Shown here piece after piece: positions 53,276 through 61,061 of a stretch of DNA of 64,000 nt. The notes beneath the pieces were generated by a model, which made no database searches, had not been told where the DNA came from, and worked only from the letters and a program-made list of their open reading frames with translations. The number at the start of each line of letters is the position of its first letter. Positions within the stretch are counted from its first letter, which is position 1. Source of the stretch: an uncultured Lachnospiraceae bacterium (GTDB lineage Bacteria; Bacillota; Clostridia; Lachnospirales; Lachnospiraceae); the NCBI GenBank assembly GCA_944381535.1, contig CALWLN010000027.1, positions 1-64,000 on the forward strand, read 5' to 3'. The position numbers and the translations under genes were made by a program.

Positions 53276-53310
53276 CAGGGCCTGTGCAGTGATTGCACAG
53301 CCCTGTTTTT
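53276..53310 (+). terminator. Strong terminator of the transporter operon
   Basis: CAGGG-C-CTGTGCA, loop GTGAT, TGCACAG-CCCTG (12 bp, one bulge), then TTTTT. It closes the operon started at the copy-4 box. Confidence 0.93.
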
Positions 53311-53311
53311 C

Positions 53312-53383
53312 AATTCGTAAGCCGGCGATACTGCTGGGGCGAGGAGCCGGTTACCCGCTTAAAGACCGTCATAAAATATTTCG
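53312..53383 (-). pseudogene. Duplicated 3' end of the araC gene (copy 1)
   Basis: 72 bp that match the last 72 bp of the araC gene at 54060-54131 with only three mismatches, exactly 748 bp away. Read on the minus strand it encodes KYFMTVFKRVTGSSPQQYRR and LTN, then a stop. Nothing of the rest of araC is present. The hicBA genes lie between the two copies. Confidence 0.92.
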
Positions 53384-53406
53384 AGACATATGATACTATA
53401 AACAAG

Positions 53407-53790
53407 TTATCTTGCCTGCAATTTTTGCATAAGCGCTTCCTGTAACACTTGGGAGAAGTTTATGCCCATTGATACAGCGCGGTCATTTAGCCATGATGGG
53501 ATGGTCAGAGTTTTTTTAACAGCTTTCGTATCCTTGTACTGGTTGATGTCACAGGTTACAAGAGTTGTGAAGCTTTCTGCATCGTGAGCAATGGAAGAAA
53601 CGTCAGAAGGTGAAGCAATCTGGCGGCCTTCCTCCAACAGGGTGAGCAGATATCCAGTGAGTGCTTCCTGAGCATATTCCATGGTTTCATTGAGTGTGCT
53701 TCCGTATGTCTGGCAACCTTCCAAGTCTGGAAATTCCACCCAGTAAGAATCGTTTTCCTTATGAAAAATAGCAGGGTACATGAACAACAT
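53407..53790 (-). CDS. hicB: HicB-family antitoxin
   Basis: 127 residues. The N-terminal HicB fold has YPAIFHKENDSYWVEFPDLE and EALTGYLLTLLEEG. The C-terminus has a ribbon-helix-helix type DNA-binding part (KKTLTIPSWLNDRAVSMGI, NFSQVLQEAL). It neutralises HicA and represses the pair's promoter. RBS AGGAGGTAA. It starts 24 nt after the hicA stop, so the operon order is hicA-hicB. Confidence 0.93.
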   Translation of the reverse strand: MLFMYPAIFHKENDSYWVEFPDLEGCQTYGSTLNETMEYAQEALTGYLLTLLEEGRQIASPSDVSSIAHDAESFTTLVTCDINQYKDTKAVKKTLTIPSWLNDRAVSMGINFSQVLQEALMQKLQAR

Positions 53791-53814
53791 ACAATTACCT
53801 CCTTATTGGCTGGC

Positions 53815-53991
53815 CTATTGCAGCCCAGTCCGTTTTAATATTGCGTTTAGCAGGCCGGTAGGAACATCTTTACCATGAATGGGGATAGTTTCGGTTCGGT
53901 CTCCCTTTTGTAAAATATGGTGGCTTCCGTTTATCCGTTTTACTTCCCATCCATTCTGCTTAAGCAGCTTTAGTAAATCCTTGTCTTTCAT
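53815..53991 (-). CDS. hicA: HicA-family mRNA interferase toxin
   Basis: 58 residues, with the full dsRBD-like toxin pattern: KDLLKLLKQNGWEVKRINGS, then HHIL with the catalytic His after GS, IPIHGKDVPTGLLNAILK and a short end. It cleaves mRNA when HicB is lost. The ATG at 53991 follows AAGGAGGAAAGGAC. Both genes are intact, so the module is probably active. It lies between the two copies of the araC 3' end. Confidence 0.93.
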   Translation of the reverse strand: MKDKDLLKLLKQNGWEVKRINGSHHILQKGDRTETIPIHGKDVPTGLLNAILKRTGLQ

Positions 53992-54057
53992 GTCCTTTCC
54001 TCCTTACAAATACATTTTAACACGTGCAACACGTGCTGTCAAGAGAGATATTGAATT

Positions 54058-55533
54058 TTAATTCGTAAGCCGGCGGTACTGCTGGGGCGAGGAACCGGTC
54101 ACCCGCTTAAAGACCGTCATAAAATATTTCGTGTCAGAAAAGCCGGATTTCAGGGCAATTTCATTTACCCTGTATTTTGAGTTCTGCAAGAGAAAGATGG
54201 CATGGTTGATCCGCAGATTCAAAATATATTTGTTGGGAAGCTGCCCGGTGGCCTTCTTAAAAATCTGCCGGAAATAAACCTCCGAGATATTTGAGGCGCC
54301 GGCCACCTCTGTGATGGTCAGTTCCGGGTCGGAAAAATGCTTGCTCATGTAATGGAGGGAGGGACGGATCAGTTCCGGGATGGTAGTGTCCCGGTTCCCG
54401 CTGGTCTGTGCCTCCGCCAGGATCTGATAAAAAACAGAAAGAGTCCGGTAGTGTGTGTCCCGGAACGTCTCGGTCTGCAGCAACAACAGCTCTTCAAACA
54501 ACATCTGTATTTTATCCGTCCGCAGCGGAATGGTATAATCCGGCTTTGGATGCTCCCCGGTGAGAAACTCAAATTCGATCACGATACAGTGGTCATAAGT
54601 GTAGGCCGGCTTGTAGCTGGTGCGGGCGGGAAGATAGGTCAGATAGCCTGCCCCCAGCGGCAGCGTGGTATCCCCGCAGATATATTGCCCCTCCGCATCG
54701 ATGTGATAGGCCAGCAGTGGCTTGTGGGGGGAACACAGCAGCCCGTCCGCGGATGCGCAGAAAGAGGGTAACGGCTCCCTGGCGTAGCGCACGATATGGG
54801 CTGTTTCATTTTTGAAGGCGGATAGAAGCAGATTGCCCCGCATGGTGCGGTAGCCCTCCGCCTCCACATAGGCGAAAGCGCCCTCCCGAGGCGTATAGGT
54901 GTGCTCCTCGGGATTGTAGGAATAGGGAAATGTCCCGGCCCTGCATCCAAAGGCAACGCCATAGCGGCACCAGCTCTGAATAAATTCCATTGTCAGCTCA
55001 AAATCCCCGATGGGTTCGGAGCGAAGGGTCAGCATGCAGAAGTTGGAAGCATCCAGATGATGGTACGCGTTGTAAACATATTGGTTAAAGACAAGATGGC
55101 CGGAATCGTTCAGGGACCAATAGTCAGAAATGTTCACCTTGCGCGCCTGCGCGCCCTCTGCCAGCGAGTCCATGTAGTAGCAGTCAAAGATATCTTCCAG
55201 CTCGGCAACCGAAGAAAGCCTGGAAAAGTCCAGCTCCAGAAGCGTCTTCCCCTGGGAGGTGAGGCGGATCGAGCGGTAGCCGCCCTGGTTGGGGTTCTTA
55301 TTGTTGGATACCAGGGAAAAGGAGCCTCGGGGTGGCCTGTCAAAATAAAATTTGGAATAGGAAGCCTCCAGCCCGTCCACCTTCATGGTCGCTTTGTTCT
55401 GTGAGACTGTCAGCGACATGGTGTGGGACACACGGGAAGCCACCTGTAAGAGGAAAGGCTTATTTTCCGTGGTAAAATTCAGGGTATAGACTTCTGATAT
55501 TTGAACTAGATTGTTGTTGTCTTTAAAAAACAT
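54058..55533 (-). CDS. AraC-family regulator with a jelly-roll sensor domain
   Basis: 491 residues. Residues ~36-92 (HTMSLTVSQNKATMKVDG, GSFSLVSNNKNPNQGGYRSI) match the C-terminal half of the exported jelly-roll repeats. Residues ~98-245 (ELEDIFDCYYMDS, FCMLTL, GDFELTMEFIQSWCRYGVAF, GAFAYVEAEGYRTMRGN) match their N-terminal half, so the halves appear in swapped order. A cupin-like AraC ligand part lies at ~265-340 and two HTH motifs at ~388-489 (ITEVAGASNISEVYFRQIF, VNEIALKSGFSDTKYFMTVF). It is cytoplasmic and probably activates the five boxed promoters. Divergent from the GH36 operon; RBS AGAGGTAA. Only the repeat match is seen directly; the ligand is inferred. Confidence 0.9.
   Translation of the reverse strand: MFFKDNNNLVQISEVYTLNFTTENKPFLLQVASRVSHTMSLTVSQNKATMKVDGLEASYSKFYFDRPPRGSFSLVSNNKNPNQGGYRSIRLTSQGKTLLELDFSRLSSVAELEDIFDCYYMDSLAEGAQARKVNISDYWSLNDSGHLVFNQYVYNAYHHLDASNFCMLTLRSEPIGDFELTMEFIQSWCRYGVAFGCRAGTFPYSYNPEEHTYTPREGAFAYVEAEGYRTMRGNLLLSAFKNETAHIVRYAREPLPSFCASADGLLCSPHKPLLAYHIDAEGQYICGDTTLPLGAGYLTYLPARTSYKPAYTYDHCIVIEFEFLTGEHPKPDYTIPLRTDKIQMLFEELLLLQTETFRDTHYRTLSVFYQILAEAQTSGNRDTTIPELIRPSLHYMSKHFSDPELTITEVAGASNISEVYFRQIFKKATGQLPNKYILNLRINHAIFLLQNSKYRVNEIALKSGFSDTKYFMTVFKRVTGSSPQQYRRLTN
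54060..54131 (-). repeat. Direct repeat, copy 2 (true araC 3' end)
   Basis: The in-gene copy of the 72-bp direct repeat that flanks hicBA. The other copy is at 53312-53383. Confidence 0.92.
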
Positions 55534-55585
55534 CGTATTACCTCTTTGTCGTGGGCAATTGGGATTTCTTTATTTTTACAGAACC

Positions 55586-55614
55586 ATCATACCACATGGA
55601 CTATAAAAAAACAA
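55586..55614 (-). promoter_or_regulatory. araC promoter overlapping the regulator box
   Basis: On the minus strand: TTGTTT (55614-55609), 17 bp, TATGAT (55591-55586). The -35 shares bases with the CAAAC box at 55612, so a protein bound there would also affect araC itself. Confidence 0.65.
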
Positions 55615-55665
55615 ACCTTTTGTACACTTTTTTTGGTTGAAAGATAGCTGCATTGTTCCTATGAT
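55612..55665 (+). promoter_or_regulatory. AraC-type box and promoter, copy 5
   Basis: The box CAAACCTTTTGTA starts at 55612, TTGAAA is at 55637-55642 (25 bp from the box start), and TATGAT is at 55660-55665 after 17 bp. It drives the GH36-GH31 operon. Confidence 0.84.
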
Positions 55666-55670
55666 AGGTT

Positions 55671-55706
55671 TATATCAAACGGCTAAAATTTTTGTCGTTT
55701 GATATA
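55671..55706. repeat. Perfect 11-bp inverted repeat at the transcript start
   Basis: TATATCAAACG and CGTTTGATATA with 14 nt between. It begins ~6 bp after the -10, so it covers the expected start site: either a repressor operator or a hairpin at the mRNA 5' end. Confidence 0.85.
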
Positions 55707-55782
55707 ACTCAGCGGCGGGAGAGTTTGAACGGCGCTGGAAATGCTATATTCCGAAAGACACAGAAAACAGGAGAACAACGCA

Positions 55783-57960
55783 ATGGCTATTTTAGTGGAC
55801 GAAGAAAAACGTATCTTTACTCTGCACACGGAGCACACCACCTATCAGATGAAGGCGGACCGGTACGGCGTGCTGCTGCATCTCTACTACGGGGCGCGGG
55901 TGCCCGGCAGTATGGAGTATCTGGTGGTGCAGCGGGACCGGGGATTTTCCGGAAATATTTACGATGCGGGGGAGGACAGGAGCTACTCCCTGGATACCCT
56001 GCCCCAGGAATATCCCGGAAGCGGCACCGGGGATTTCCGCAGCAGCGCGCTGGTGATGCGAAACGCCGACGGCTCCGAGTGCTGCGACCTGCGCTACGCA
56101 GGGTATGAGATTTCCAGGGGGAAATATGCCCTACAGGGGCTTCCAGCCGTCTATGCCTCCGGGGAGGAGGCGGAAACCTTGAAGATCACACTGGAAGATG
56201 CGGTGACAAAGGTGCGGGTGCAGCTTCTGTACGGCGTGCTTGCGGCGGAGGACATGATCACAAGAAGCGCGATCATCACCAACTGTGGGAGCGGACAGGT
56301 TGTGGTAGAGAAAGCGGCTTCCGCCTGTCTGGACTTTATCAACGGGGATTATGATCTCATCAGCTTTCATGGAAGGCATATGATGGAGCGCAATTTCCAG
56401 AGAACGGAGATCCTGCATGCCAACCAGGTCATCGGCAGCCGCAGAGGCGCTTCCAGCTCCCAATATAATCCCGCCGTGATCCTGGCAGAGAAAAATGCCA
56501 CCGAGGACAGCGGAGGCTGTTATGGAATGGTATTTGTATACAGCGGGAATTTCCAGTGCGAAGCGGAAAAGGACCAGGTGGGAAATACAAGGGCGCTCAT
56601 GGGACTGGCGGACGCGCATTTCCACTATCCCCTCAAGGAGGGGGAATCCCTGACGGTGCCGGAGACGATACTGACCTATTCGGGTCAGGGATTCGGAGAA
56701 CTTTCCAGACGGTATCACCGTTGTATCCGGGAGCATATTTTCAGAGGGAAATATCAGAAGCAGTCCAAACCCATTCTGTTAAACAGCTGGGAAGCTTTCT
56801 ATATGGAATTTACCGGAGATAAGATTTATCAGCTGGCCAAGGAGTCGGCAGATCTGGGCATCGATATGCTGGTCATGGACGACGGCTGGTTTGGAAACCG
56901 CTTTGACGACAACCGGGCTCTGGGAGACTGGGTGGTAAATGAGGAAAAGCTGGGCTGTACTCTGGGAGAACTGATCACAAGGATCAATGGACTGGGGGTG
57001 AAGTTTGGAATCTGGATCGAACCGGAGATGGTAAATGAGGACAGCGACCTGTACCGGGCCCATCCGGACTGGGTCCTTCAGATTCCCGGCAGGAAGCCGG
57101 TCCGCTCCCGGAACCAGCTGGTGCTGGATTTTTCCAGGAAAGAGGTGCGGGACTACATTTTCGACCAAATCTGCGCCGTGCTGGACCAGGGAAATGTGGA
57201 GTATGTAAAATGGGATATGAACCGCAGTCTGGTGGACCTGTATTCTATGGAACATCCTCAGGGGAAGATTACCTATGAATATGTTTTGGGCGTGTATGAG
57301 TTTGCGGAGAGACTGCTGAAAAGATACCCGGAAATTCTGTTGGAAGGCTGCAGCGGCGGCGGTGGGAGATTTGATGCTGGTATGCTGTATTATTCCACTC
57401 AGATCTGGTGCAGTGACAATACGGATCCCATTGATCGGTTGAGAATACAATACGGGACATCATTTTTCTATCCAGTTTCCGCGATGGGCTCCCATGTGTC
57501 GGCGGTGCCAAACCATCAGACCGGACGGATCACACCCCTTCACACCCGGGGTGTGGTGGCCATGAGCGGAACCTTTGGATATGAGCTGAATCCTGCTGCT
57601 ATGAGCGAGGAGGAGAGGGAGGCTGTACGAAAACAGGTGAGGGAATATCGTAAATACGAGCATTTGATCCGGACAGGAGACTATTACCGACTGACCGATC
57701 CCTTTGCGGATGCCTATGCCGCCTGGGCGTTTGTGGCGGAGGATGGCAGCGAGGCTTTGCTGAACGTGGTGCTTCAGGAGACCCACGCCAATAAGGCCGT
57801 GGGCTACATAAAGCTGAAGGGTCTAAAGTCCGAAGCCCTCTACAGGGAGGATGAGACGGGGAACACTTATTATGGCGGGGCTTTGATGGAAGCGGGGATC
57901 CCGCTGCCGGATATGGGCGAATACCAGGCTTATCAGACGCATTTTTCCCTGGAAGGATAG
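55783..57960 (+). CDS. GH36 alpha-galactosidase
   Basis: A 725-residue GH36 enzyme. The N-terminal beta-supersandwich (LYYGARVPG, RDRGFSGNIYDAG) is followed by a TIM barrel. MDDGWFGNR is a substrate loop, the nucleophile is D478 in VKWDMNR, and the acid/base is D545 in WCSDNTDP. GCSGGGGRFD and GSHVSAVPNHQTGR are family landmarks. No signal peptide: it removes alpha-galactosyl residues from imported oligosaccharides, probably as a tetramer. AGGAG precedes the ATG at 55783; an in-frame ATG at 55741 lacks an RBS. It is the first gene of the fifth boxed unit. Confidence 0.95.
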   Translation: MAILVDEEKRIFTLHTEHTTYQMKADRYGVLLHLYYGARVPGSMEYLVVQRDRGFSGNIYDAGEDRSYSLDTLPQEYPGSGTGDFRSSALVMRNADGSECCDLRYAGYEISRGKYALQGLPAVYASGEEAETLKITLEDAVTKVRVQLLYGVLAAEDMITRSAIITNCGSGQVVVEKAASACLDFINGDYDLISFHGRHMMERNFQRTEILHANQVIGSRRGASSSQYNPAVILAEKNATEDSGGCYGMVFVYSGNFQCEAEKDQVGNTRALMGLADAHFHYPLKEGESLTVPETILTYSGQGFGELSRRYHRCIREHIFRGKYQKQSKPILLNSWEAFYMEFTGDKIYQLAKESADLGIDMLVMDDGWFGNRFDDNRALGDWVVNEEKLGCTLGELITRINGLGVKFGIWIEPEMVNEDSDLYRAHPDWVLQIPGRKPVRSRNQLVLDFSRKEVRDYIFDQICAVLDQGNVEYVKWDMNRSLVDLYSMEHPQGKITYEYVLGVYEFAERLLKRYPEILLEGCSGGGGRFDAGMLYYSTQIWCSDNTDPIDRLRIQYGTSFFYPVSAMGSHVSAVPNHQTGRITPLHTRGVVAMSGTFGYELNPAAMSEEEREAVRKQVREYRKYEHLIRTGDYYRLTDPFADAYAAWAFVAEDGSEALLNVVLQETHANKAVGYIKLKGLKSEALYREDETGNTYYGGALMEAGIPLPDMGEYQAYQTHFSLEG

Positions 57961-58031
57961 TTTATGAAACAAGTGTTGGGAAAAAGCATACGAAAGGCAC
58001 TGGATGAGTAATTCACAGAAGGAGAAATGAT

Positions 58032-60299
58032 ATGTCATATGTGATCATGCAATTTCCGCAGAAACGATGTACCACACCTGCGCGGAATCGTGGGATCTGC
58101 GATCTGGATTGTGGCGCAAGGCAGTTGTGCGTCTGCTTTCACACCAGTAAAGAGCGGATGTTTTTGTATATTTCCTTTCCGGCCCTGGGCGGGATCCGGA
58201 TTCGGAATTCCCACGCCGGCTTCTTCGAGCCGGAGGAGCTTTTAGACATCCGCTATGAAAGACAGGAGGAGGGTATACTGTCCTTTGGCGCCGGGGAGAC
58301 CGGCTGTATCCTGCGCTTTTCGGAGGAAAGCTGGCAACTGGAGCTCTACGGTGCCGACCGGAAGCTGCGGAAAACCATTTCCAGCCAGCAGCTTAGGTTC
58401 TGCTTTGATGTGGATATGAAGTTTGACAATGTGAAGCTGACCCTGCCCCTTGCGGAAGATGAGCAGGTGTATGGTTTGGGAGAGCGTTTCAATGGACTCT
58501 GCCAGAACCGTGTGTGTGTAACTACGTGGAACCTTGACTGCTGCGACGGAACGGCGCTATCCCCTCTGGATAACGATCTGGGCGTCAAGACCCAGGCGTA
58601 TAAGAACGTGCCCCTGTTTCATTCCTCCAAGGGGTACAGCATGTTCTTCAATACCTTTGCGCCCATCGATTTTGACATGGGGGTCCGGGAGCGGGACAAG
58701 CTGTATTTTGATATCTATGCCAACCAGCTGGACCTGTATTTCTGGACGGGGACTCCGGAGGAGAATATCCGCTCTTATCTGAGACTGACGGGAACGCCCT
58801 TCCTGCCGCCCAAGTGGGCCTTTGAGTACTGGGCGGGCGGCGGCTGGATGGTGTGGAATACCCCCGACAGCAGTCACGCTTTAAGCAGGATCCAGGAGGT
58901 GCTGGACAATTACAAGAAGATGGATATCCCCATCCATCAGATCTATCTGGAGGTGAAGCCGGATCCAAAGATTTTTGAGATGCTCACAGAGCGGGGGGTA
59001 CGAGCGCTCCTATGGACCGATTCCGTTCTCCGCCCGGATAACGAGACGGATTTTTGCTATGACCGGATGCGGGTGAAAAAGGCCAGCAGGCCTGATGAGC
59101 CCCTGCTGAATGAATATGTGGACTTTACGGACCCTGCGTTCGAGGACGCCTTCTATGAGAAATACCATATGCTGACAGGCAAGGGTCTTTACGGGCTGAT
59201 GATCGACTATGCGGACTGTATGCCGGAGGACGCTCTGTGCTATAACGGCAGGACGGGGACGGAGATGCATAACGGCTATGCCTACTGGTACGCAAAGTCC
59301 ATGAACCAGGCCTTTCAGAAGCGCCTGGGGGAGGATTTCATGCTCTTTCAGCGCTCCGGTTGTGCCGGAAGCCAGCACTACAGCGGCTCCTTTGGCGGCG
59401 ATATGCCTCAGAATTTTCTGGGACTTCAGCGCTCCGTCTGGGCATTGCTCTCTTCCGCAGCCAGCGGTTTCTCTGTCTGGGGGAGCGACCTGGGCGGATA
59501 TTTCCCCAACCGGGAGGAGGGGGTGGATGAAGCGGAGGTCTACATCCGCTGGCTGCAGTTTTCCAGTTTCAGCCCCTTGATGCGCAATCATGGACACTCC
59601 GCTCATGAGCCCTGGTTTTATTTCGATACGGCGGTGAAGCTGTTTCAGAAATTTTATGCTATCCGGTTAAGTCTGATGGATAAGATCTACAGTATGGCCA
59701 TTAAGGGCGCTGTGGAGGGAGATACCATGGTAAAGTCCATGGCGGTGGCCTACGGCGCCTCGCCAAAACTGGACACCCAGTATCTGTTCTGCGACGATTT
59801 TCTTGTATGCCCGATAACGGAGCAGGGAAAGCGCACGGCCGTGGTTACTTTTCCGGAGGATGGATGGGTGGATCTTTATGATGGCAGCAGTTTTGAAAAA
59901 GGGGAGTATACGGTGGAAGCGCCTCTGGAAAAAATCCCGGTATACATAAGGCCGGGGGCTGTGGTTCCGGTAATTGTGGACAGTAATACGCTGATACCGA
60001 CTCTGAATATGGAGAATACGGTGCAGATGCTGTTGATAACGGAAGCGGTGAATAAGAGGAACACGAAATTTTATGCTGACACTAGAAACTCCACAGAGTA
60101 TGAGATTTTACCGGAAGAGAATGGATTTACGATTACTTCCGCTGGGAAACCCGCGCCAATTATTTTGTCATTTTATGGAATAAAGATTGCCAGTGTAAAG
60201 GCGGATGTGCCGGTTACGGAATTGATCTGGGAGGAAAGTAATAACCGTACCCTGTGCAGATTAGGGGGGGAATGGCACAAAATCCGCGTTATGAAATAA
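58032..60299 (+). CDS. Cytoplasmic GH31 alpha-glycosidase
   Basis: 755 residues, no signal peptide. The N-terminal GH31 beta domain (VYGLGERFNGLCQNR) is followed by a barrel with nucleophile D392 in LMIDYADC and acid/base D457 in SFGGDM, then the usual C-terminal beta domains (GWVDLYDGSSFEKG, KIPVYIRPGAVVPV). It shares the AGSQ and FGGD signature with the two exported GH31 proteins of this locus, so it may finish the same alpha-linked substrate inside the cell. It follows the GH36 gene by 71 nt with RBS AGGAGAAA and is probably co-transcribed. Confidence 0.93.
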   Translation: MSYVIMQFPQKRCTTPARNRGICDLDCGARQLCVCFHTSKERMFLYISFPALGGIRIRNSHAGFFEPEELLDIRYERQEEGILSFGAGETGCILRFSEESWQLELYGADRKLRKTISSQQLRFCFDVDMKFDNVKLTLPLAEDEQVYGLGERFNGLCQNRVCVTTWNLDCCDGTALSPLDNDLGVKTQAYKNVPLFHSSKGYSMFFNTFAPIDFDMGVRERDKLYFDIYANQLDLYFWTGTPEENIRSYLRLTGTPFLPPKWAFEYWAGGGWMVWNTPDSSHALSRIQEVLDNYKKMDIPIHQIYLEVKPDPKIFEMLTERGVRALLWTDSVLRPDNETDFCYDRMRVKKASRPDEPLLNEYVDFTDPAFEDAFYEKYHMLTGKGLYGLMIDYADCMPEDALCYNGRTGTEMHNGYAYWYAKSMNQAFQKRLGEDFMLFQRSGCAGSQHYSGSFGGDMPQNFLGLQRSVWALLSSAASGFSVWGSDLGGYFPNREEGVDEAEVYIRWLQFSSFSPLMRNHGHSAHEPWFYFDTAVKLFQKFYAIRLSLMDKIYSMAIKGAVEGDTMVKSMAVAYGASPKLDTQYLFCDDFLVCPITEQGKRTAVVTFPEDGWVDLYDGSSFEKGEYTVEAPLEKIPVYIRPGAVVPVIVDSNTLIPTLNMENTVQMLLITEAVNKRNTKFYADTRNSTEYEILPEENGFTITSAGKPAPIILSFYGIKIASVKADVPVTELIWEESNNRTLCRLGGEWHKIRVMK

Positions 60300-60332
60300 G
60301 TTGGTAAGCGTATTTGGATTGGATAAATATTT

Positions 60333-60779
60333 ATGATATTAGAAAACATACCTGTTTTAAAGGAATTAACAATCTGGTCGATACTTTTGCGTTCCGTGCT
60401 TGCTTTGCTGTTTGGCGGAATTCTGGGCTACGACCGTGAGAAAAAAGGCCGTCCGGCAGGCTTTCGTACCTACATGGTGGTCTGCCTGGGTTCGGCCCTG
60501 GCTATGATGACCGGTATTTATCTGACGAACATCACGGGATCGGGAGATTCCGGCCGTATCGCCGCCCAGGTGATCAGCGGTATCGGATTCCTGGGTGCCG
60601 GAACCATACTGGTCACAAAGCAAAGACAGGTAAAGGGGCTGACGACGGCGGCCGGTCTTTGGGCGGCTGCGTGCATTGGCCTGGCCATGGGCGCCGGTTT
60701 CTACTCCGGTGGTATTATCATTCCGCAAGGACAGTGGTCTGGAGGTGGGTTTTGTCATCCGGTACAAAGGAGAATATAA
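60333..60779 (+). pseudogene. MgtC/SapB-family membrane protein, damaged
   Basis: The first ~125 residues are a clear MgtC/SapB N-terminus (LLRSVLALLFGGILGYDREK, GRPAGFRTYMVVCLGSALAM, GIGFLGAGTI, KGLTTAAGLWAAACIGLAMG). Then the frame runs into unrelated residues and stops at 148, against ~220 in the family. In another frame, FVIRYKGEYNVGRMEQIL up to a stop at 60846 looks like the beginning of the C-terminal ACT-like domain, so a deletion with frameshift is likely. MgtC proteins help growth at low magnesium. A shortened working protein cannot be excluded. Confidence 0.7.
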
Positions 60780-60862
60780 TGTGGGAAGAATGGAGCAGAT
60801 ATTGACGCTGCCGTTGTATATGGCTTTTTTATTGAGGTCAGTTTAATTTATTTGGTTTACAT

Positions 60863-60904
60863 AGCCGGTTGATTTTCAAAACGGGAATCAGCCGGTTATT
60901 TTTT
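60863..60904 (+). terminator. Terminator after mgtC remnant
   Basis: AGCCGGTTGATT and AATCAGCCGGTT pair over 12 bp (two G-T) with an 11-nt loop, followed by ATTTTTT. Confidence 0.88.
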
Positions 60905-61006
60905 GTGGGCGGAAGCAATCTCATCCCTATCGACAGCAAAATACAAAATATCCAATCGGAATATAGTAATAATGGAAGAGAGACAGGCATAGATTGTTTT
61001 GATGTG

Positions 61007-61048
61007 CCAGGATAACAGGAAACCATCCGAAAGCGGAGAAACCTTCTG
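61007..61048 (+). promoter_or_regulatory. Possible structured 5' leader of the YibE/F gene
   Basis: CCAGGA and TTCTGG can close a stem that holds AGGAAACCATCCGAAAG. The inner TCCG-AAAG-CGGA is a tight hairpin. The AAACCATCCGAAAG part resembles half of a GEMM-type c-di-GMP riboswitch core, but the second conserved half is missing. Confidence 0.3.
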
Positions 61049-61061
61049 GGAGTAATTTTTT

